A DNA stretch of 64,000 nucleotides from Myxococcus xanthus (GCF_006402735.1 NZ_CP017174.1:7854001-7918000); one strand, 5' to 3'; counted from the stretch's first letter, positions 27,901 to 36,477 are shown. The notes: a model not told the origin generated them from the sequence alone. Numbers and translations are program-made.

Positions 27901-28944
27901 GTTCTGGTAGACATCAATCTCCGCCGCGGCCGTGGCGAGGAGCGACACCGCCGCGCCGTTGATCTCCTCCGGAGTATTGGCGGCGTCCGCGTAGCACGGC
28001 CCACGGGCCGCGCCCGGCCACAGGAGGCCCACGTTGCCCCGCGGCCCCGCGTACTTCGCGGCGAACTCCGCCCCCCCGGTGTCCATCCGGTGGTCGTCGT
28101 CCCACTCGCGGCTCTCATACGCCGTCACGCCATCGCCGATGTTCGGGTGGCCGAACGCATTGCCCCAACCGAACGAATAGACAATCAGGTACTCCGCCGC
28201 GCGATTGGGGCGCGGAACGTACGGGGTGTGGCCCACGGGCGAACCGTGGTGTCCCGCGACGAGTCCCACGCACCGCTGGTCCACCCCGTGGCGGAAGACC
28301 TGCTGATTGGCCATGTGGGGTAATTGCTCGAACGTCGCATCCCCCGTGAGCAGCATGTACTCCCCAGCCACCCCGGGGTTCTCGAGCCGCAACGCGAGCC
28401 CCGAGTTGTTCGTGTCGTTGCCCGAGCACTTGATGACGCGGAAGTGCGAATGCGTGGACCTGCGCATGACCGGGGCATTGTGCCAGTCCTCGTCGGGCCA
28501 CTTGTGGAGGGTGCACCCGTCGCCATCGAGCGTCTGCTCCAGCGCCTCCGCGCTCATGCTCTTCTGGATCGAGGCGCGCCAGGCGATGTTCGACCGATCT
28601 TGCGCTGGTGCCAGGATGTGAATGTTGTTGATGGCATGCGCGTTCGACAGCTGGAGCATCGCGCGGTAGTGGTCCTCGTCCCAGTGCGACTGGATCACGC
28701 GAGAGTAGGCGACGTCGATGCAGTACGTGGGCGCTGGGTGGGGATAGGTGAACTGACTGCCGCTCATCCCGCCCCCCAGGTCGTAGTAGATGAACGGGCG
28801 CCAGTTGTCGTTGAAGACGACGTTGCAGTTGCCCTGCCCCACGTCGACGACCACCACGAAGCGCGGCCTGCTTGCCGCCCCGACGGGGAACCAGTTCTGG
28901 AGCAGGGCGTCAGCGGTCCCTTGATTGAGATTGATGATCGGCAC
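24877..28944 (-). CDS. Giant MBL-fold / NHL-repeat fusion protein
   Basis: 1355 residues from a GTG with GGAGGG 8 bp upstream. Residues 1-350 form a ComEC-like metallo-beta-lactamase domain: VVVDVGQGNCNVVF, HWDEDHYRAML, LLTGDATFEQLP and AGHHGSPVGH; the usual HxHxDH is reduced to HWDEDH. Residues 350-680 are Ala-rich and helical, with HxC-type residues near 670 (CHRHPRVCPNGPC). From about 690 to the end there are 12 NHL repeats of 54-60 residues (pattern AGTG..G..GD...A..A.L..P.G.AvD...n.YIAD.gNhRVR), enough for two six-bladed propellers. No signal peptide. It ends overlapping the opposing gene. Function unknown; possibly nuclease- or hydrolase-like with a protein-binding propeller. Confidence 0.9.
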   Translation of the reverse strand: MPIINLNQGTADALLQNWFPVGAASRPRFVVVVDVGQGNCNVVFNDNWRPFIYYDLGGGMSGSQFTYPHPAPTYCIDVAYSRVIQSHWDEDHYRAMLQLSNAHAINNIHILAPAQDRSNIAWRASIQKSMSAEALEQTLDGDGCTLHKWPDEDWHNAPVMRRSTHSHFRVIKCSGNDTNNSGLALRLENPGVAGEYMLLTGDATFEQLPHMANQQVFRHGVDQRCVGLVAGHHGSPVGHTPYVPRPNRAAEYLIVYSFGWGNAFGHPNIGDGVTAYESREWDDDHRMDTGGAEFAAKYAGPRGNVGLLWPGAARGPCYADAANTPEEINGAAVSLLATAAAEIDVYQNVLGTRAQVAVGAAYQAAIESKIPLVANAMLVPAVQVPPRTLAQRAADMAGLAATHASLAGALGTVVATAAVASHVNAQALAAAIVDCVMLAAAKCAQEVTNFVEIVIADLLSDPLNVPTLPSQAKEAAAQAHGCAAHADTIEVVHDAIPTEFATRIVLAAHARNGANVPTDAQIKTAVTAAVCAASQARIGQPGGNFSQGPAEAAATAVAAMAAIRADVRVAIAAAAALAPAIPINPRAFAPAMLIDNVNAKLLPRIAAVAAICGTPSLTLAEVARAAVASARVAFAGACGAPQVGCHRHPRVCPNGPCSLSIHNFFGMFPASVSTFAGTGVNGNVGDAGQAAAAQFNTPTHLEYDADWNVYVSDPGHHRVRVIDASGDIRALAGDGNQGYAGDSNALATNARLRTPAGLAMDASRNRLFIADSVSHRVREVNLSTGIITTIAGTGAPGFGGDRGLATAALLNAPSGLALAVADNLLYIADTGNNRIRCVNLTTGKIRTFAGTGVAGHAGDDGPPAAATLNAPTAVAVDAGGGLYIADTGNHCVRLVSAGLITAFAGDGTQGFWGDGADADSAHLNAPGGVAVDSTGNVYIADRGNRRVRKVNEADGTISTFAGTGANGNGGDGGLATAATFNTVCGVAVDSTDDVYIVDRGHHRVRKVTVADGTIDEFAGNGTQGFDGDDFDARGAELDTPLAVACGREDVFIADSVNHRVRRVDGAVDIYTCAGDGNNGHAGDANHPAAAARLDTPGGLSYDRDNHALYVADSGNHRVRRVDLRSRNISLVAGNGTQGFGGDNGDALLAQLDTPTDVAYDFKGDVLYICDQGNNCIRALSIATGAITTFAGDGNAAFAGDGGAPAAASLHTPVAVTVDNSRNVYVATVGDHRVRMIEYDDTTDTFTMNTLAGTGVQGHTGDGAAANAAQIDTPQGLAVDGAGVVYIACTPQARVRKVEEGIITTLVGTGAAGFAGDGGLPGAAQMNGPRGLAVDQAGRSLFIADTGNRRIRRAIL

Positions 28945-28947
28945 GGT

Positions 28948-29646
28948 TCAGCCCTCCTGCCAGATTCGGCTCAAGCGCATCAGCTTCCGCAGCGCCCAGG
29001 GCGTGTCTGGAACCCGGGCGATGCCGCGCATGAACCACCGGGAGTCGATTACGCCGGACAACCCAGCCAGGGCCGGGTTGGTGGCGCCTTGGGGCACGAA
29101 ATGGATGTCGACTGCCGCCAGGGGGCGATTGTCGCGAGGGTCATCGTTGCGGTTGACCACCATCTCCACCCAGTTGCCTGGAAAGAAGTAGGGCGCGTCG
29201 CCGTCGATCGCGGTGACAATATCCCTCAGCACGTTGGCCGAAACGGTCAGGTCCACGATGCAGAACTTGCTGTCCTGCCCCGCCGTGTTCCAGCGCGGCA
29301 TGTCGCGGAGATCGTCATGGAGCTGGCCGAACCACTGCTGGTCGATGCACTCGAAGATGACATGGAAGTAGGGAACTCCCTTCGAGTCCTCTCGTTCGAT
29401 GTCGCGAATGTACCCGTACAGGTACTCGTCGTAGACCACCAGCGCGTCGAGATCCCCGTGGTTGTTCACCTCGAAGACCTGGACCTCGTGCGGGTGGTCG
29501 GCGCCCAGGTCCATCTCCAACGCCTCGGCACACCCTTCACCGCACTCGCCCTCGGCATTGCAGACGGTGCAGATATTGACGCCACAGTGCAGACAGGCGT
29601 CAAAGTCGTCCCGGTGGCCGAAAGGGTCCCTGCAAGGAATGTACAT
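28948..29646 (-). CDS. Cys-rich protein co-expressed with MBL/NHL fusion
   Basis: 232 residues from the ATG at 29646 (GGAAGAG upstream); a longer frame to 29769 is low-complexity and rejected. The N-terminus holds a compact cysteine cluster, CLHCGVNICTVCNAEGECG then GC, likely a zinc-binding knuckle. The following 190 residues are an acidic alpha/beta domain (VQVFEVNNHGDLDALVVYDE; YFHVIFECIDQQWFGQLHDD; FFPGNWVEMVVNRNDDPRDN) that I do not recognise. Its stop is 3 bp before the GTG of the giant fusion gene, whose ribosome site lies inside this gene, so translation is coupled and the proteins are probably partners. Confidence 0.8.
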   Translation of the reverse strand: MYIPCRDPFGHRDDFDACLHCGVNICTVCNAEGECGEGCAEALEMDLGADHPHEVQVFEVNNHGDLDALVVYDEYLYGYIRDIEREDSKGVPYFHVIFECIDQQWFGQLHDDLRDMPRWNTAGQDSKFCIVDLTVSANVLRDIVTAIDGDAPYFFPGNWVEMVVNRNDDPRDNRPLAAVDIHFVPQGATNPALAGLSGVIDSRWFMRGIARVPDTPWALRKLMRLSRIWQEG

Positions 29647-30206
29647 GGCAGCTCTTCCGCAGGCCGCCGGCGCCTGGGCCCCCTCGCGCGTGATGGACGC
29701 CCGGCTGTCGGAGATTGTCTCGCGCCCGCTGGCGGGTAACAAGCACTGCCGCAGAAATTCCTTGGGCAAAGCTGTGCTGCGCGGCTGAACGCGCTATCTG
29801 AACAAGTGGATGAGCCGCATCCAGCGACTGACCGGCTGCAGGTGACGGGGGGAGTGGCTCTGCCTCGGGCAGCCAGCCATCGGCTGCGCTCCTTTTCGGC
29901 AGCCCTGCCTGCTCGCCGCCGAGGTCCACCGCTTCCTCGCCTGTAGCACGTCCTGGGTGAAACACACGTGTCACAGCCGCATCGGCGCTGAAGCTGCCAC
30001 AGTGCATCATTTGCATCGGGGTCCGAGACACCTCAGCCCCGGGTCAGACATTGTCTCTTGCGTGTCTTTCGTTACCCATCTTCCGCGCGCCCGAATCTCG
30101 TGGTCTTGCAAGGGTGCCGTGGCAACAGACTTCTGCCCCCGGAGCGGACGACAGGCGTCCTCCCGGCGCCACGGCTCGGTTCCCCCACTGAGAAATGGAG
30201 TTCGTG
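29647..30206. other. 560-bp intergenic region
   Basis: Divergent region between the Cys-rich protein and the SBBP protein. Reading frames are short and low-complexity. No RNA or repeat recognised. GGAG before 30207 marks the next start. Confidence 0.3.
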
Positions 30207-31478
30207 ATGAAACACCCCCTCTTGAGCATGTTCGGGCTCGCCGGCATCGTCTGCGCCTCGGGTGCCCCTTCCATCGCCGAGGCACAGGTCCCACCCCCGT
30301 CCTGGGTGCGCCAGCTCGGCGCCCACCATGACGAGCAGGCCAACGCCGTGGCCGTCTCGGGCACGAGCGTCTACGTGGCAGGCCAGACGACCAGCCAGCT
30401 CGGTGCCGACCCGCGAGCCGGCGGCCAGGACGCCTTCATCGCCCGGTACGACACCGCCGGCAACCTCCAGTGGGTCCGCCAGTTCGGCACCGCGCAGACG
30501 GACCGCGCCACCGCCGTGGCCGCCGACGCGGACGGCAACGTGTACGTGGCCGGCACCACCTTCGGCAGCCTCGACTTCTACACCAACGCGGGCGGCATCG
30601 ATTACTTCATCGCCAAGTACGATGCCGCCGGCAACCGCCTGTGGCTGCGCCAGAACGGCACGCAAATGGACGACTTCGCCACCGGCCTCGCCGTCAGCGC
30701 GCCCGACAAGCTCTTCTTCACCGGCTATACCGGCGGCAGCTTCGCCAACGGCGGCAACCCCAGCAACTACGACATCGTCGTCGCCCTCTACGACACGGCG
30801 GGCAACCCCTACTGGCTCCAGCAGTACGGTACTTCCGCGAGCGACATTGCGCGCGGCATCGCCGTCACGCCCACCCACGAGGTCTACGTCGTCGGCAACA
30901 CCTACGGCAGCCTCGACGGCACCACCACGCCGGTGAGCACCGACATCTTCCTGCTCAAGCTCAACATCCTCGGCACCCAGCAGTGGGTCCGGCAAATCGA
31001 CGCGGGCGAGCTCGATGATGCCAAGAGCGTCGCCGTGGGCCCCGACGGCGGCGTCTACCTCGCTGGCGAGACGTTCGGCAGCCTCGATGGCAACACCAAC
31101 AACGGCACCGTTGACGTGTTGCTCGCCCGCTACGACAGCGCTGGCAACCGCCAGTGGAGCCGCATGCTCGGCGGCGCGCAGACCGACTACGCGTTCGGCG
31201 TCTCCGTCACCGCGAACAACATCGTGCAGCTCGTCGGCTATACCTCCGCCGCGCTCGACGGCAACCCGCCTGCTGGCTCCTTGGACGCCTTCCTCGCCCG
31301 CTACGACGCGCTCGGCACCAAGCTGGGTACCCGCACCCTGGGCACCCCGTTCCACGACAGCGCCCGCGGCGTGGCCGTGGACGCCTCCGGCAACGCCTAC
31401 GTCGCCGGACAGACCTTCGGAAGCCTCGGCGGCAACACCAACGCCGGCGGCTACGACGCCTTCCTCGCCCGCTTCTGA
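30207..31478 (+). CDS. Secreted SBBP-repeat beta-propeller protein
   Basis: 423 residues from the ATG at 30207 (GGAG 7 bp upstream). A signal peptide ends near SIAEAQV. The rest consists of seven to eight SBBP repeats of about 50 residues, each of the form W.RQ.G....D.A..VAVd..GnVYVAG.T.GSLdG.tNAGg.DaFlArYD.aGn (examples: GNVYVAGTTFGSLD, GGVYLAGETFGSLDG, GNAYVAGQTFGSLGG). Such propellers are common secreted proteins of myxobacteria; binding partner unknown. The hairpin at 31499-31529 follows the stop. Confidence 0.9.
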   Translation: MKHPLLSMFGLAGIVCASGAPSIAEAQVPPPSWVRQLGAHHDEQANAVAVSGTSVYVAGQTTSQLGADPRAGGQDAFIARYDTAGNLQWVRQFGTAQTDRATAVAADADGNVYVAGTTFGSLDFYTNAGGIDYFIAKYDAAGNRLWLRQNGTQMDDFATGLAVSAPDKLFFTGYTGGSFANGGNPSNYDIVVALYDTAGNPYWLQQYGTSASDIARGIAVTPTHEVYVVGNTYGSLDGTTTPVSTDIFLLKLNILGTQQWVRQIDAGELDDAKSVAVGPDGGVYLAGETFGSLDGNTNNGTVDVLLARYDSAGNRQWSRMLGGAQTDYAFGVSVTANNIVQLVGYTSAALDGNPPAGSLDAFLARYDALGTKLGTRTLGTPFHDSARGVAVDASGNAYVAGQTFGSLGGNTNAGGYDAFLARF

Positions 31479-31498
31479 TTTGACAGGAATCCCATACG

Positions 31499-31529
31499 GC
31501 CCGTTCCGACGCGATACTCCGGAACGGGC
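31499..31529 (+). terminator. Hairpin terminator after SBBP gene
   Basis: GCCCGTTCCG and CGGAACGGGC form a perfect 10-bp stem around an 11-nt loop, 21 bp after the stop. Confidence 0.65.
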
Positions 31530-31672
31530 ACCGGCGGCGCCCTTCGCGGTAGCCCAACGCGGAGGGCGCGGCAGCCTCGCGGCATGCACTGGCATCTCTT
31601 CCTGCGCTGTCCCGCGTTCGCCTCGCTTCACGGCTCGCACACCGCTGGTGATGAAGCCCTCGAGCGCCTTGT

Positions 31673-31706
31673 CACGAGAGGCCCCTGGCCGCCGGGGCCC
31701 CTCGTG
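31673..31706 (-). terminator. Hairpin terminator after GH71 gene
   Basis: CACGAGAGGCCCC and GGGGCCCCTCGTG pair over 13 positions with one mismatch and an 8-nt loop, 8 bp beyond the stop of the minus-strand glucanase gene. Confidence 0.7.
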
Positions 31707-31713
31707 TCCACGC

Positions 31714-33813
31714 TCAGGGCCGCGTGCACTCCCGGCCGCCGCCCGCGTGATACATCATGTCCTGGTACACGGTCTGCGCGACGATGGGCGTCTTGCTCAC
31801 CAGCCGCTGCACCGTCTGGCCATTGCGCTGGAGCTCGAAGACAGGCGTGGTGCCCGGGACGAGGGGCACGGAGAACGGCGTCACGCCCGCGCTCGTCACG
31901 TCCAGCGTCCGCACGTCGGTGCCCTGGGTGATGACGAGCCGGCCCGGCTCCTTGAGGAAGGCGAGCAGCTCCACCTGATTCCAACCGGACGGGCCGCCCT
32001 TGAGCGCCATCGGAGGCGCATTCTGCTTCGTGGCGTCGAACGGCGCGTCCGTGCGGTGCCGGCGGTGCGTGTAATAGAGCGTGTCGCGGAGGATGGTGGG
32101 GCGCTGTCCCGTCTTGAACCAGGCGGTGTAGTACGCAATCCAATCCATGATGACGTAGCCGCGCTCCTGGGACGCCGTCATCCACGACTCGCAATAGTCC
32201 GTCATCGTCAGCAAGCTCACCCAGTCGGCATCGCCTTCGATGGCCTTCTCGAACTGCGTGCGGAACGCGAGGCTGTTCTGCGCCTCCCAATAGACACGCG
32301 TGCTATTCACCCTCGCCTCGTCGAACCGGTGGCGCACGTCCTCGAACGCGACGGGAGACATCCACATGCGGCCTCGCCGGTGCGCCTCCACGCTCCAGCG
32401 TCGCATCGTCTCGCCGGAGCTCGCCGGGCGGGAACCCCAGGTCGAGTAGCCGGCCACCATGTCGTTCCAATCCGAATAGAGGGTCGTGGTGGGGGCGGCG
32501 TAGTCGAGGAAGGGCCAGTAGGTGGTGGCGATGCCCATCGCCGAGAGCTGGTTCCGAAGGGTGGCCCAGTACGAGACGGGCTGGCGATTGACCCCGAAGC
32601 TGGCAAGGACGATGGCGCCGTTGTGCCGATAGACGGACGGATGGTTGGCCACAGCGGCGACCGCCGTCGCCACCGGGTCCGGAACGTCACCGGCCTTCAC
32701 GGGGAAGTCCGGACTGAGGACGATGTGGAACTCAGGGTCCACCGCGAGCGCCGCCGCGAGCATCGTCTTGAGCTGGTTGTTCGCGTCGTTCGACGAGACC
32801 TTGTACGGATGCTCGTAGATGAAGCCGTCCAGACCGGCGGCAATCGCGCGGCGAACCTCCGTCTCGAAGTCACGCTGGCGCCAGTTGCCAGTCCAGGGCG
32901 GGCGCGGCAGGGGCCGGTCGCGCATGAGCCCACCGACTGAGCGGTACTCTCCGTTCCGTCCCTCGGGGTCCAGCCAGCTCGACCAGAAGTCCACCGACGG
33001 GTCCTTGTTCTCGAGGGAGATGGGATAGATGGGGTAGTAGAAGCCAAACACCTTCTTGCGTGCCGCGCGCAGCACGGACGTGGTGGGCATATCGAACGGG
33101 TAGCACGCCGACATGGGATTCGCGTCGGGCGCGGCGGTGGCGCTCAGCTCCAGTTCGAAGCGCATATCGGACGTGTTGGCCGCGGACTGATGGACCTCCA
33201 CCGCGAGTACGTTCGTCCCAGTGACGAGCGCCGCCGGGGAAACCACCTGCTCCATCCAGGTGGTCTCCTCCGCGGGCAATGAGATGGTGGCAGGCGCCAG
33301 GGTGCGGTAGCCCACTGCGCCCGTGGGCATATTGCTACGGAAGACCTCCGCGCCATTCAGGTAGACGATGGCGCCGTCATCCCGCTGAAGCCGCACGAGC
33401 AGCTCACTCACACGCGACGCATCCTCCACCGTGAAGCGCGTGCGCAGATACGTGGTGATGTGCTTGCTATTGGCATTGGAGCCGTAGGACACGGTCGTCG
33501 CCAGGTCCGGCTCCCCGTAGCCCAGGGGCGCGGCGCCCTCCGCCCACGCGGCATCGTTGTAGCCAGGCGCGCTCCAGGCGGAGCCCAGGTCCGCGCCCGT
33601 GTCCTGGTAGCGCCAGGGCGCACCCGCCGCGACGAGCACCGTCGCCAGCGAGGACGCGGCCCGCGCCCGAGGACCGGGGGCTTCGGCGGCCGCGGCGGGA
33701 GCCTCGGTTTCCGCGGCAGTCTCCTCCGGACCGCCCGCGCACGAGACGGACAAGAGCGGTGTGAGCAGCCATGCGACAAGTCGCCCCCTGGAAAACGCCT
33801 GTGGTTTTCGCAT
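31714..33813 (-). CDS. GH71-type alpha-1,3-glucanase lipoprotein
   Basis: 699 residues. The lipoprotein signal ends LLSVSC. Residues 25-60 are an Ala/Glu/Pro linker. Residues 60-220 form a beta-sandwich (WRYQDTGADLGSAW; RVSELLVRLQRDDGAIVYLNG core; EVHQSAANTSDMRFELEL) like those in secreted glycosidases. The catalytic part begins KKVFGFYYPIYPISLEN, then DGFIYEHPYK and VSLLTMTDYCESWM, a layout that matches glycoside hydrolase family 71 (mutanase), which cleaves alpha-1,3-glucan of fungal walls and biofilms. That assignment is by pattern, not search. Fits fungal or biofilm predation. Confidence 0.75.
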   Translation of the reverse strand: MRKPQAFSRGRLVAWLLTPLLSVSCAGGPEETAAETEAPAAAAEAPGPRARAASSLATVLVAAGAPWRYQDTGADLGSAWSAPGYNDAAWAEGAAPLGYGEPDLATTVSYGSNANSKHITTYLRTRFTVEDASRVSELLVRLQRDDGAIVYLNGAEVFRSNMPTGAVGYRTLAPATISLPAEETTWMEQVVSPAALVTGTNVLAVEVHQSAANTSDMRFELELSATAAPDANPMSACYPFDMPTTSVLRAARKKVFGFYYPIYPISLENKDPSVDFWSSWLDPEGRNGEYRSVGGLMRDRPLPRPPWTGNWRQRDFETEVRRAIAAGLDGFIYEHPYKVSSNDANNQLKTMLAAALAVDPEFHIVLSPDFPVKAGDVPDPVATAVAAVANHPSVYRHNGAIVLASFGVNRQPVSYWATLRNQLSAMGIATTYWPFLDYAAPTTTLYSDWNDMVAGYSTWGSRPASSGETMRRWSVEAHRRGRMWMSPVAFEDVRHRFDEARVNSTRVYWEAQNSLAFRTQFEKAIEGDADWVSLLTMTDYCESWMTASQERGYVIMDWIAYYTAWFKTGQRPTILRDTLYYTHRRHRTDAPFDATKQNAPPMALKGGPSGWNQVELLAFLKEPGRLVITQGTDVRTLDVTSAGVTPFSVPLVPGTTPVFELQRNGQTVQRLVSKTPIVAQTVYQDMMYHAGGGRECTRP

Positions 33814-33976
33814 CGTCGGACCTCGGGATTCCCTCGCCCAAAGCCAAGACGAGGGTGGGTTTCCAGGGGCATACGCTCAATTTCAAGCGACTGCGATTAC
33901 CTTGAGAGCAATTCGACGACTTCCCTCTCCTACACGCAGACGCGACTGAGCGTGCTCGCGGCGTTGGCGGCGTGCG

Positions 33977-34216
33977 ATGCGCTCATTCACCATGCGGCGC
34001 ATGCCAACGCTCGAACAGCGCCTCGTGTCAGGCCCAGAAAGCCTCACGGAGTCGGAGATTGCCGCCGCCGAGGAGCGGCTCAATCACAAGTATCCGCCTG
34101 GTTTTCGTGCGCTCCTGCAAAAGCACGGTGCATTCAACCTGCGCCGACCGGGCAGCGAAGACGCCGTGTTCGAGGCGTGGTTCGAAGACCCCGCGCGTCG
34201 GTGGGCGACCGAGTAG
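33977..34216 (+). pseudogene. Truncated SMI1/KNR4-like immunity-type protein
   Basis: 79 residues: SLTESEIAAAEERLNHKYPP and GFRALLQKHGAFNL match the N-terminal half of SMI1/KNR4 (SUKH) domains, which normally have 120-160 residues and often neutralise toxins of contact-dependent systems. The frame stops after ARRWATE, without the C-terminal half. No toxin gene is adjacent. Probably a remnant of an immunity gene; a short functional protein is less likely. Confidence 0.6.
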
Positions 34217-34569
34217 CGGCGGCGGCACGGACGCGTTTGCGCCAGACCAGTCCGCCGACCAAGCCCACGCCACTGCCGCCCCCCCCACCAGCGCTCCCAT
34301 TCCTCCAATGCTCGCCGGAGGCGACCCCGCCCCCTGCGTGCTCCCCCCTGCCAGCCCTGCCCTCCCACTGCAGGGCCCGTGCCCGTCTCCCCCAGCCTGC
34401 CTCCAGCTGCGACGGGAGGGTGTGTGGCAGCGCTGCTGTCGCCATCACCCTCGTCCGCGAGGGAGCACTCCGGTTGCGCCTGGGTCCGCCCAGCCTCAAA
34501 ACGTGAGGGGACGGGGCGCAGGGGGGCCCATCGCGAAGAGGAGCGTCGTGGCCTGAGACAGGGGGGAAC
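34217..34569. other. 353-bp region without a supported gene
   Basis: Very G/C-rich. A minus-strand frame contains GGGGGSGVGLVGGLVWRKRV, which resembles a C-terminal sorting tail, but no protein precedes it, so I do not call a gene. A G-rich ribosome site precedes the ATG at 34570. Confidence 0.3.
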
Positions 34570-36477
34570 ATGCGAGCAAGGCTCAACGCGCGGGCGGGCA
34601 CCTGCCTCCTCGCAATGGTGCTGGGAGTGTGGGGCGGAGGGGCGTGGGCCGGGACGCCAGGGGCGCGGACGGTCGTCACGCTGGCCTTCGACGACGGACT
34701 CGAGGAGCAGCGCCAGGTGCTGGATATGCTTTCGGCTTCGGGGCTGAAGGCGACCTTCTTCATCATCAGCGGGCGGGTCGGCCAGACGGGATACTTGAAC
34801 GTCGATGACCTGCGCCGCCTGGCCGCGGCCGGACACGACATCGGGGGACACACGCTGCAACACTCGGAGCTGGCGGTGATGACGCCCAAGAACCAACGAC
34901 AGGAGATTTGCGAGGACCGCCTGCGGCTGCTCAGCTGGGGCTTCTCGCCCACCGCCCTCGCCTTCCCCTTCGGCTCGAACGATGCGGTGGTGAACCAGAC
35001 GGCAGCGGCGTGCGGATACAACGCCGCGCGCGACGTGCGGGGCCTGGTGGATACCTGTAGTTCCTGCCCCACGGCCGAGACAATCCCTCCGCTCGATCCC
35101 TACGAAATCCGCACGCCCGCGACGGTGACGCGCGACGACGGGCTGGAGCAGTTGCAGTCGTGGGTCACCACGACGGAGGCCGCGGGGGGCGGCTGGGTGG
35201 TCGTCGTCTTCCACTTCGTGGAGCCGGACTGCACCAAGCACACCTATTGCGTGAAGCCCGACGTCCTCCGGGAGTTCATGGGCTGGCTCTCGCAGCGGGC
35301 ACCGATGGGGACAGAGGTGCGCACAATGCAGGACGTCCTGGGCGGTGCGGCGCGGCCCGCGGTGCACCCCTTGCCCCAGTCGCCCACGGCCACGCTGAAG
35401 AATCCCTCGCTCGAGGACGACGCGAACGTCGACGGCGTGCCCGACTGCTGGCAGCTGGGCCCCGCCCACGGTGGCGCCGTGCGCGCCGAGCGCTCGGCCG
35501 AGGCGCACAGCGGCGCCTGGTCCTACCGGCTCGAGCGCGTGGAAGCGTCCGGGGGCGTCGCCTCGCTCCAGGTGCTGCGCGACGACGGCACCTGTGCACC
35601 GGCCGTGACGCCAGGGAGCGGTTCGCGGGTGAGCCTCTGGTACCGAGCCAGCACGCCGCTGCATCTGGAGGCGGCCGTGAAGGGGGCGGATGGGACGTGG
35701 AGGGTGTGGAACCGCGGCCCGAGCCTGCCACCCGCGGAGACCTGGACGGAGGCGTCGTGGGAGCTGCCCATCGCGCTGCCGGCCGACGCGTTCGAACTGA
35801 GCGTGGGCGTCGCCCTGGAAGGGGTGGGATGGGCGCTGGTGGACGACTTCGGGCTGGCGGAAGCGACGGCGCCCGCGGCGCGCCTAGTGCTGGACGCACC
35901 GACCGGCGGAGAGGACTTCGTCGTGGGCCAGAAGGTGGAGGTGAGGTGGTCCACGCTCGGCGAGGTGCGGACGCTGGACGTGGCGTACTCCACGGAGGCG
36001 AGCGCCGGCTGGGTGCCGGTAGCCACGTCGGTGGAGAACACGGGGCACCTCATCTGGCGCGTGCCCGACGCACCGAGCCAGGAGGCGCTGCTGCGCGTCG
36101 CCAGCACCGAGGATGGGACGGTGTCGGGCATGAGCGCGCCCTTCCGCATCCTGGCCGGGGGCCCGCAGCCGGACGTCGAGGAGACGCCACCCGAGGGACA
36201 GCCGCCAGGGGGGCAGCCTCCCGAGGAGGTCCTTGGTGACGGGCAGGTGAATGGCGAGAGCGGTGGTTGTGGGGGATGTGAGGGCGCGGGTACGGGGCAG
36301 TTGTTTCTCGCGGTGGCCGGTGGACTCTTCGCCCTCTCGCGTTCGCGAGCCAGGAGGAGATTGGGAGCACTGCCAATGCAAGGCGAACAGCGCGCCCCGC
36401 ACCCGTGCTCATCCCTGGGGCCTGGATGCTGTCCACATCGGCCTCGACACCCGGCGAGGTGGCAGCGGAAAGAGTGA
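34570..36477 (+). CDS. Secreted polysaccharide deacetylase with MYXO-CTERM-like tail
   Basis: 635 residues; signal peptide ends near GGAWAG. The NodB deacetylase domain (residues 35-260) has VVTLAFDDGLEEQ (metal Asp pair), DIGGHTLQHSEL (metal His motif HxxxH) and ALAFPFGSND. It removes acetyl groups from peptidoglycan, chitin or other glycans. Residues 275-420 form a carbohydrate-binding-like beta-sandwich, and 435-530 an Ig-like domain. After a Pro/Glu linker comes GGCGGCEGAGTGQ, a hydrophobic helix and SRSRARRR, the design of MYXO-CTERM surface-anchor signals. About 38 further residues follow the Arg cluster, which is unusual and may reflect a lost stop. Confidence 0.9.
   Translation: MRARLNARAGTCLLAMVLGVWGGGAWAGTPGARTVVTLAFDDGLEEQRQVLDMLSASGLKATFFIISGRVGQTGYLNVDDLRRLAAAGHDIGGHTLQHSELAVMTPKNQRQEICEDRLRLLSWGFSPTALAFPFGSNDAVVNQTAAACGYNAARDVRGLVDTCSSCPTAETIPPLDPYEIRTPATVTRDDGLEQLQSWVTTTEAAGGGWVVVVFHFVEPDCTKHTYCVKPDVLREFMGWLSQRAPMGTEVRTMQDVLGGAARPAVHPLPQSPTATLKNPSLEDDANVDGVPDCWQLGPAHGGAVRAERSAEAHSGAWSYRLERVEASGGVASLQVLRDDGTCAPAVTPGSGSRVSLWYRASTPLHLEAAVKGADGTWRVWNRGPSLPPAETWTEASWELPIALPADAFELSVGVALEGVGWALVDDFGLAEATAPAARLVLDAPTGGEDFVVGQKVEVRWSTLGEVRTLDVAYSTEASAGWVPVATSVENTGHLIWRVPDAPSQEALLRVASTEDGTVSGMSAPFRILAGGPQPDVEETPPEGQPPGGQPPEEVLGDGQVNGESGGCGGCEGAGTGQLFLAVAGGLFALSRSRARRRLGALPMQGEQRAPHPCSSLGPGCCPHRPRHPARWQRKE

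Noticed and set aside
34217..34570. Minus-strand Gly-rich helix plus basic residues resembling a C-terminal sorting tail
   Set aside because: No protein-like sequence precedes it in frame and it lacks the cysteine of MYXO-CTERM.
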